Shown here: positions 59,936 through 64,000 of the stretch, in pieces | How the letters are laid out: the number at the start of each line of letters is the position of its first letter | Numbering within the stretch: the first letter of the stretch is position 1 | DNA from: Flavobacterium cerinum | GTDB taxonomy: Bacteria > Bacteroidota > Bacteroidia > Flavobacteriales > Flavobacteriaceae | DNA length: 64,000 nt | Assembly: GCF_004028155.1 (NCBI RefSeq) | Contig: NZ_SBII01000002.1 | Span: 372,001 to 436,000 of the forward strand | Reading direction: 5' to 3' | Notes under the pieces: model-generated | The model's input: the letters and a program-made list of their open reading frames with translations, nothing else | Told to the model about the DNA's origin: nothing | Databases searched by the model: none | Position numbers and translations under genes: made by a program

Positions 59936-60262
59936 ATGAATTGGATATTATTAATTATTGCAGGATTATTTGAAGTAGTATTTGCCTTTTGTTTAGGTAA
60001 AGCAAAAGACGCATCAGGAAACGATGTTTACTGGTGGTATACCGGGTTTTTTGTAGCTTTGGTTATCAGTATGGGACTACTAATTAAAGTAACACAAAAT
60101 TTACCTATAGGAACGGCCTATGCAGTATGGACAGGTATTGGAGCTGTTGGTACAGTTTTAATGGGTATTTTAGTATTTAAAGACCCGGCAAACTTTTGGA
60201 GAATATTTTTTATTTTTACATTAATAGGTTCAATTATAGGTCTTAAAGCGGTTTCTCATTAA
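59936..60262 (+). CDS. SMR family exporter, Gdx/SugE-like
   Basis: The 108-residue inner membrane protein has four spans. The first carries the essential Glu (GLFEVVFAF), and LPIGTAYAVWTGIGAVGTVLMGI with the C-terminal GLKAVSH is the Gdx/SugE signature (WTGIGAVG, GTAYAVW). Gdx-type SMR proteins export guanidinium and related cations. It lies 80 bp downstream of a Crp/Fnr regulator and just after a possible operator (GACATTTGTC, 59912-59921). Substrate is inferred from family only. Confidence 0.93.
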   Translation: MNWILLIIAGLFEVVFAFCLGKAKDASGNDVYWWYTGFFVALVISMGLLIKVTQNLPIGTAYAVWTGIGAVGTVLMGILVFKDPANFWRIFFIFTLIGSIIGLKAVSH

Positions 60263-60658
60263 AAGATAAACAATACTAGTTTAAAATATACAGCCATCTT
60301 AAAATTAAAGAATTCTTTAGTTTTAAGGTGGTTTTTTTGGGATACAGGTAAAAATACCTGGAATAATAATAGCGTATTTATACGTATACCTAGTGTTTTT
60401 ATTTATTCTACTTTCGCAATGGTAAGTAAAAAGTATATAATTGAATGATCTTTCTTGGGGAATAATGCTTATTCCATATTCAGTATTCTTCAGAATTTCA
60501 GTTTGAGGTTGTATACAAATTTAACGGAATTCGAGTCGGTTAAATTTTGATGTCAATCATTCTATGTGTGTAGTGATTGAGCAATCGTTTTGTAAATCCT
60601 AAAAGCCTTTTAAATCAAATGATTTAGAGGCTTTTTTTATTAACGGTACTAATATCTT
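60263..60658. other. Intergenic region with two terminators
   Basis: 396 bases. A long 19-bp stem with two G-U pairs (60294-60331; CCATCTTAAAA...TTTTAAGGTGG) followed by T-run ends the SMR gene. AAAAGCCT...TAAATCA / TGATTTA...AGGCTTTT (60601-60635) ends the minus-strand serine hydrolase. The stretch 60340-60600 has no gene or RNA that I can recognise. Confidence 0.8.
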
Positions 60659-62137
60659 CTATTTTGTCTCTAGCTTTTTAAGAATATTAGAAGCATTAGT
60701 ATTATGAGGGTCTAATTCTAATGAACGTTTGTAGTTTTCTATGGCACTTTTACGGTTACCCATAAGTTCATACACTTCTCCAAGGCTGTCATATGTATTT
60801 CCGCTTTGTGGATATAGTTTTACATTGAGTTTAAAAATATGGAATGCTTCTGCTTTTTTATCCTGTCTTAGTAATTTATAACCCCAGTCATTCAATTCAT
60901 TTTCAGTTAGCTTAAATGAGGCGTCTTTCTTTTTTAGCTTTACTGCTATTTCAGAAGCCTTATCATACCCTTTTTTGAGTAATTCGGTTCTGAGCTTTTT
61001 AGCGGAAGCAGATAATCCAAAGCCATTGGATTCTTTCATGTCAGGAATATAGTATGCTGCAATTTTGTCAATAAACCATTCCGGGTCAGATCCCTGTAAA
61101 TTGGTCAGTACAACAATAGATAGATCATCATTCAGGTAAGTGAAAAAAGCAGACCTTCTGCCTCCTAGCGGACCTACTGCCGGATGTTCGTGTCTTGTAA
61201 CGGTTGGCCATCCCAATGCATAACCATTGGTCAGGCTGTTAGAACCACCAACACCACCATTGTTTAATATTGCCGGAGTCCATAATAAGTTTAGGCTTTC
61301 TTTTTGTTTCAGTAAGGTGCCATCCTGAACGGCTATAATCCATTTTGCCATTTCTGTAGCGGTAGACAGTATGCCTGTTGCTGTCCTGAAGAAAACAGGA
61401 AAGCCAACATAAGTGTTTTTAAGGTCATTACTGCTTACCCATCTTCCATCTATGTTTTTAATGGTTGTGTAAGAACCTGCATAATGAGGGATGATATCAT
61501 AAGAATCTCCAAAACAGGTTTGTTTCATACCAACAATCTTAAACTGTCTTTCTTCTATAAATTTTGTAAAATGCATTCCGCTTAATTTGGATATTATTTG
61601 TCCCAAAAGCACATATCCGGATTGATTATAACTGAATTTTTCTCCGGGTTTAAATTCCATTGGAAGAGTCTTAACGATTTCCCACGCTGATTCTTCATCT
61701 CCATTACCTACTACACGTTCGGCAGCATCTATAATGTTTGGAATCCCAGAGGTATGGGTTAATAGTTGCTGTAAAGTTAGGTTTTGCCATGCAGCAGGTA
61801 AATTATCTAAATGGCGTGATAACGGATCGTCAATTTTTAGCTTTCCTTCCTCGGCCAGTTGCATAATGGCTATACCAGTAAATACTTTGGTTATAGAGTT
61901 AATAGAAAAAACACTTTCATTTGTTACCGATACATCATGTTCAATATTTGCCAGTCCATAGTTTCCTGTTTTTATAATTTGCCCCTTTTTGATAACAGCC
62001 AGCTGTAATCCCGGAATATGTAACTCCTGCATTTTTTGCTGCAGAAATATATCGATACTATCTTTTGTTTGCTGTGCCTGCGTTAAAAAAGAGATGCTTA
62101 ATAAAAGAATATAAAAGTGCTTTTTAAGGATAACCAT
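60659..62137 (-). CDS. Serine hydrolase (beta-lactamase fold) with C-terminal TPR
   Basis: The 492-residue product has a signal peptide (MVILKKHFYILLLSISFLTQAQ). The catalytic S-x-x-K is in FSINSITKVFTG, the Tyr-box in KFSYNQSGYVLLGQII and GPLGGRRSAFF marks the third region. After residue 360 come tetratricopeptide-type helices (KAEAFHIFKLNVKLYPQSG, NTYDSLGEVYELMGNRKSAI, KRSLELDPHNTNASNI), a Bacteroidota combination for surface or periplasmic protein contacts. Substrate unknown. It is divergent from the AraC regulator gene, which may control it. Confidence 0.93.
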   Translation of the reverse strand: MVILKKHFYILLLSISFLTQAQQTKDSIDIFLQQKMQELHIPGLQLAVIKKGQIIKTGNYGLANIEHDVSVTNESVFSINSITKVFTGIAIMQLAEEGKLKIDDPLSRHLDNLPAAWQNLTLQQLLTHTSGIPNIIDAAERVVGNGDEESAWEIVKTLPMEFKPGEKFSYNQSGYVLLGQIISKLSGMHFTKFIEERQFKIVGMKQTCFGDSYDIIPHYAGSYTTIKNIDGRWVSSNDLKNTYVGFPVFFRTATGILSTATEMAKWIIAVQDGTLLKQKESLNLLWTPAILNNGGVGGSNSLTNGYALGWPTVTRHEHPAVGPLGGRRSAFFTYLNDDLSIVVLTNLQGSDPEWFIDKIAAYYIPDMKESNGFGLSASAKKLRTELLKKGYDKASEIAVKLKKKDASFKLTENELNDWGYKLLRQDKKAEAFHIFKLNVKLYPQSGNTYDSLGEVYELMGNRKSAIENYKRSLELDPHNTNASNILKKLETK

Positions 62138-62279
62138 AATTATGTAGGTATAAAATGGGTTTTTTAGTATAACTAAAAGACTCTATGAATGCTGCAATTG
62201 TTACAGTGAAATTTTAATAAAGGTAAAATTTAAATAGAGATACCATGATGAGAAATTTATATATCTTGTAGGTTATATA

Positions 62280-63113
62280 ATGAACCAGGAGTTTCCCATA
62301 TTAGAATTAGAGAATTTTAGATTCAACGAACTGTCCGATATCTTTATGTTGGATCACGTTACACATGGCAATCATCAGATAACCGGGCATAAGCATGATT
62401 TTTATTTGTTCTTCCTGATCGAGCAAAGCAATGGGACTCATAGTATTGATTTTGTAGATTATCCTGTTTGCAATTACCAGCTTCATATTTTACTGCCGGG
62501 GCAGGTACATGCATGGAGTTTAGCAAAAGATACTAAAGGTTATCAATTGATGATCAGCAAAAAAGTATTTGAAACATTTGCACACTATCTGCAGTTTTCT
62601 CCGATGCCCCAATTTAACCATCCGGTTTTGTCTTTAACCGAAACGTCTTATCGTTTATTGGATAGCGAGTTTAAACAACTTAATGCCGAGCTTGAAAAAG
62701 AGAAGTTGTACTGGGATATTATTTACCTCAGATGCAGGCTGATCGTACAATTGGCAGTCCGGGACATAGAAGAGGAGTTCAAGGATTTGGATATGCTTAA
62801 ATCGAATCCTATTATTGTTCGTTATATTAAACTGGTTGATGATTATTACAAGCAGGAGAAGTCGGTTTCTTTTTATGCCGGACATTTAAATATTACGCCA
62901 AATTACCTGAATATACTCTGTAGAAAATACACGAAGATTTCTGCTAATACCATTATTCAAAACCGTGTGTTACTGGAATCGAAACGTTTATTGCGTATAT
63001 CTGAAATGACAATTAAAGAGATTGCCTATCATTTAGGATTTAATGACCTGGCTTATTTTTCTAACTTCTTTAAAGCCAAAACGGGAGAGTCACCTCGGTT
63101 ATTTCGGAGTTAG
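62280..63113 (+). CDS. AraC family transcriptional regulator
   Basis: The 277-residue protein has an N-terminal cupin-like sensor domain (HQITGHKHDFYLFFLIEQSN, LHILLPGQVHAWSLAKDTKG) and a C-terminal double HTH (about 175-277): YAGHLNITPNYLNILCRKYT and IKEIAYHLGFNDLAYFSNFFKAKTGESPRLFR, the AraC signature. Effector unknown. It lies between the divergent serine hydrolase and a Tat-exported amidohydrolase 95 bp downstream, either of which it may regulate. Confidence 0.95.
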   Translation: MNQEFPILELENFRFNELSDIFMLDHVTHGNHQITGHKHDFYLFFLIEQSNGTHSIDFVDYPVCNYQLHILLPGQVHAWSLAKDTKGYQLMISKKVFETFAHYLQFSPMPQFNHPVLSLTETSYRLLDSEFKQLNAELEKEKLYWDIIYLRCRLIVQLAVRDIEEEFKDLDMLKSNPIIVRYIKLVDDYYKQEKSVSFYAGHLNITPNYLNILCRKYTKISANTIIQNRVLLESKRLLRISEMTIKEIAYHLGFNDLAYFSNFFKAKTGESPRLFRS

Positions 63114-63171
63114 TTATAAAAATTACAAGTTATAGTATCGTTTTTATAAGTTTACTGCTGTTACAGCCTTT

Positions 63172-63179
63172 TATCTTTG
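63172..63179 (+). promoter_or_regulatory. -7 promoter element TATCTTTG
   Basis: Perfect TAnnTTTG, 29 bases before the ATG of the amidohydrolase gene. Confidence 0.55.
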
Positions 63180-63208
63180 TATCAGTATTTTTAGTAAACA
63201 ATAAAGCT

Positions 63209-64000
63209 ATGAGTAGAGAAGATTTAAGCAGGAGAAAGTTTATCCAACAGGCAGGCGGAGTAGTGGGATATGGTGCATTGGCCAGTATTATCCCGGAGTC
63301 TATTTTAGATATCCCGGATCTTAATAAAGCACCACAACAAAGTACGGATGAACTTATCTTTAAAAACGTTAGGTTAGAAACCGGATTCATCAGGGATGAA
63401 TTTGAAGTAACCGCCACTAAAACCGAGTTGTTTTCTTTAGTAGTGCAAAATGGTAAAATAAAAGCGATTAAGCCTAATACTAACAATACAGCTGCTATTG
63501 ATGCTAAAGGATATCTGCTTATGCCTGCCTTGAAAGATATGCATATCCACCTTGATAAAACCTACTATGGCGGACCTTGGAAGGCATGCTCTAAAAGGCA
63601 AAGATCTGTTACAGATATGATCGCATTAGAAGAAAAAATAATGCCGGGTATGCTGGAAACATCGACCTATCGTGGTGAAAAGCTTATAGAATTATTACAA
63701 TCCAAAGGTTCCAACTTTGCGAGAAGCCACAATAACATTGAACCTACTTCAAAACTAAATACATTAAAGAACCTGTATAAAGCTATCGAAAATAAAAAAG
63801 ACAGCTTTGATACAGAGATCGTTGCTTTTCCGCAGCACGGACTTTCTAAATCGAAAGAACTGATGAAAGAGGCAGCTCAAATGGATATCGACTTTATTGG
63901 CGGGTTAGATCCTTTTTCGATTGATGGCAGTATAGAAAAGTCATTGGATTTTACTATTCAGCTGGCACTGGATCATAACAGAGGGATCGATATCCACTTG
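63209..64000 (+). CDS. Tat-exported amidohydrolase, cytosine deaminase-like (3' end outside window)
   Basis: The frame is open from ATG 63209 to the window end, 264 residues. SRRKFIQQAGGVVGYGAL is a twin-arginine signal peptide with the SRRxF motif, so the protein is exported folded. The mature part has the TIM-barrel amidohydrolase opening VVQNGKIKAIKP, then the metal-binding KDMHIHLDKTYYGG (HxH) and later NFARSHNNIEP and AFPQHGLSK, as in CodA-like cytosine/creatinine deaminases and related hydrolases. Substrate cannot be given without the C-terminal part. It follows the AraC regulator by 95 bp with its own -7 element. Confidence 0.9.
   Translation, partial: MSREDLSRRKFIQQAGGVVGYGALASIIPESILDIPDLNKAPQQSTDELIFKNVRLETGFIRDEFEVTATKTELFSLVVQNGKIKAIKPNTNNTAAIDAKGYLLMPALKDMHIHLDKTYYGGPWKACSKRQRSVTDMIALEEKIMPGMLETSTYRGEKLIELLQSKGSNFARSHNNIEPTSKLNTLKNLYKAIENKKDSFDTEIVAFPQHGLSKSKELMKEAAQMDIDFIGGLDPFSIDGSIEKSLDFTIQLALDHNRGIDIHL

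Noticed and set aside
1..64000. Prophage, integrative element or insertion sequence
   Set aside because: No integrase, transposase, phage structural gene or attachment-site pair was seen; codon and base composition look even by eye.

Overview
The window is a stretch of bacterial chromosome from a member of the Bacteroidota, most likely a Flavobacteriaceae close to Flavobacterium. This rests on several things visible in the sequence: DNA rich in A and T; Bacteroidota-type promoters (-7 element TAnnTTTG, -33 TTG/TTTG) in front of many genes; two secreted leucine-rich-repeat proteins with C-terminal type IX secretion (T9SS) sorting domains; the rpmB-rpmG-DUF4295-ftsY gene order; a SusC-type plug and carboxypeptidase-regulatory domain in a regulatory protein; bacillithiol synthesis (bshC); and many small secreted or lipoprotein families. 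No rRNA, phage, insertion sequence, CRISPR array or clear genomic island is visible. Most of the window is ordinary core genome with short accessory stretches.

Layout. 1-260 is the 3' end of an ABC-F ATPase, followed by a tandemly duplicated non-coding unit (271-610). 607-4366 is a minus-strand block: ECF sigma factor, a 935-residue membrane protein joining a short cytoplasmic region to a SusC-type plug and a von Willebrand A domain, and a small secreted protein. 4511-10375 holds a predicted propeller-like protein, a PPK2 polyphosphate kinase, small proteins, a MATE exporter and MeaB. 10525-15005 holds an Rrf2 regulator with an NAD(P)-binding partner, diverging from an AEC transporter, an Fsr-like MFS exporter and a YceI-DoxX pair. 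15073-19363 holds a T9SS LRR protein, a GlcD-type FAD oxidase and an NhaP-type antiporter. 19509-25779 holds small proteins, SecA, a DUF2795 protein, a cobalamin adenosyltransferase and a MacB/LolD-type ATPase. 25780-28041 is a repeat-rich stretch with REP-like CCTTCGACAAGCTCAGGATGA elements, a 57-bp composite tandem repeat and short genes. 28042-37750 holds a lipoprotein, a methyltransferase-like protein, an ABC-F protein, an acyltransferase-like membrane protein, Hsp20, a glycosyltransferase, a 2-oxoacid dehydrogenase E2, a second T9SS LRR protein and a VanX-type dipeptidase. 37987-42735 is a plus-strand run: exonuclease, FAH-family protein, Hpt protein, CinA, L28, L33, DUF4295, FtsY. 42768-57341 holds a beta-barrel protein, serine hydrolase, lipoprotein, DUF721 protein, Ndk, BshC, a B12-binding radical SAM enzyme, RimO, a FadL-like porin, a Gly/Asn-rich lipoprotein, ProS, two tRNA-Glu and S20. 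57680-64000 holds two further serine hydrolases, a Crp/Fnr regulator, an SMR (Gdx/SugE-like) exporter, an AraC regulator and a Tat-exported amidohydrolase cut by the window end.

How the genes fit together. The clearest functional unit is the sigma factor plus vWA/plug protein (coding regions overlap by 29 bp), which looks like a cell-surface signalling pair in which the receptor plug, the membrane span and the probable anti-sigma region lie on one polypeptide without a TonB barrel. The Rrf2/NAD(P)-binding pair resembles redox-responsive YwnA/YwnB-type pairs. YceI-DoxX starts right behind a perfect inverted repeat. MeaB and the adenosyltransferase indicate adenosylcobalamin use. Start codons were revised for several genes from promoter position and family N-termini (7532 GTG, 48292 TTG, 11821, 5359, 7337, 26479, 37005, 45079). 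Assignments rest on reading motifs by eye; no database search was run.
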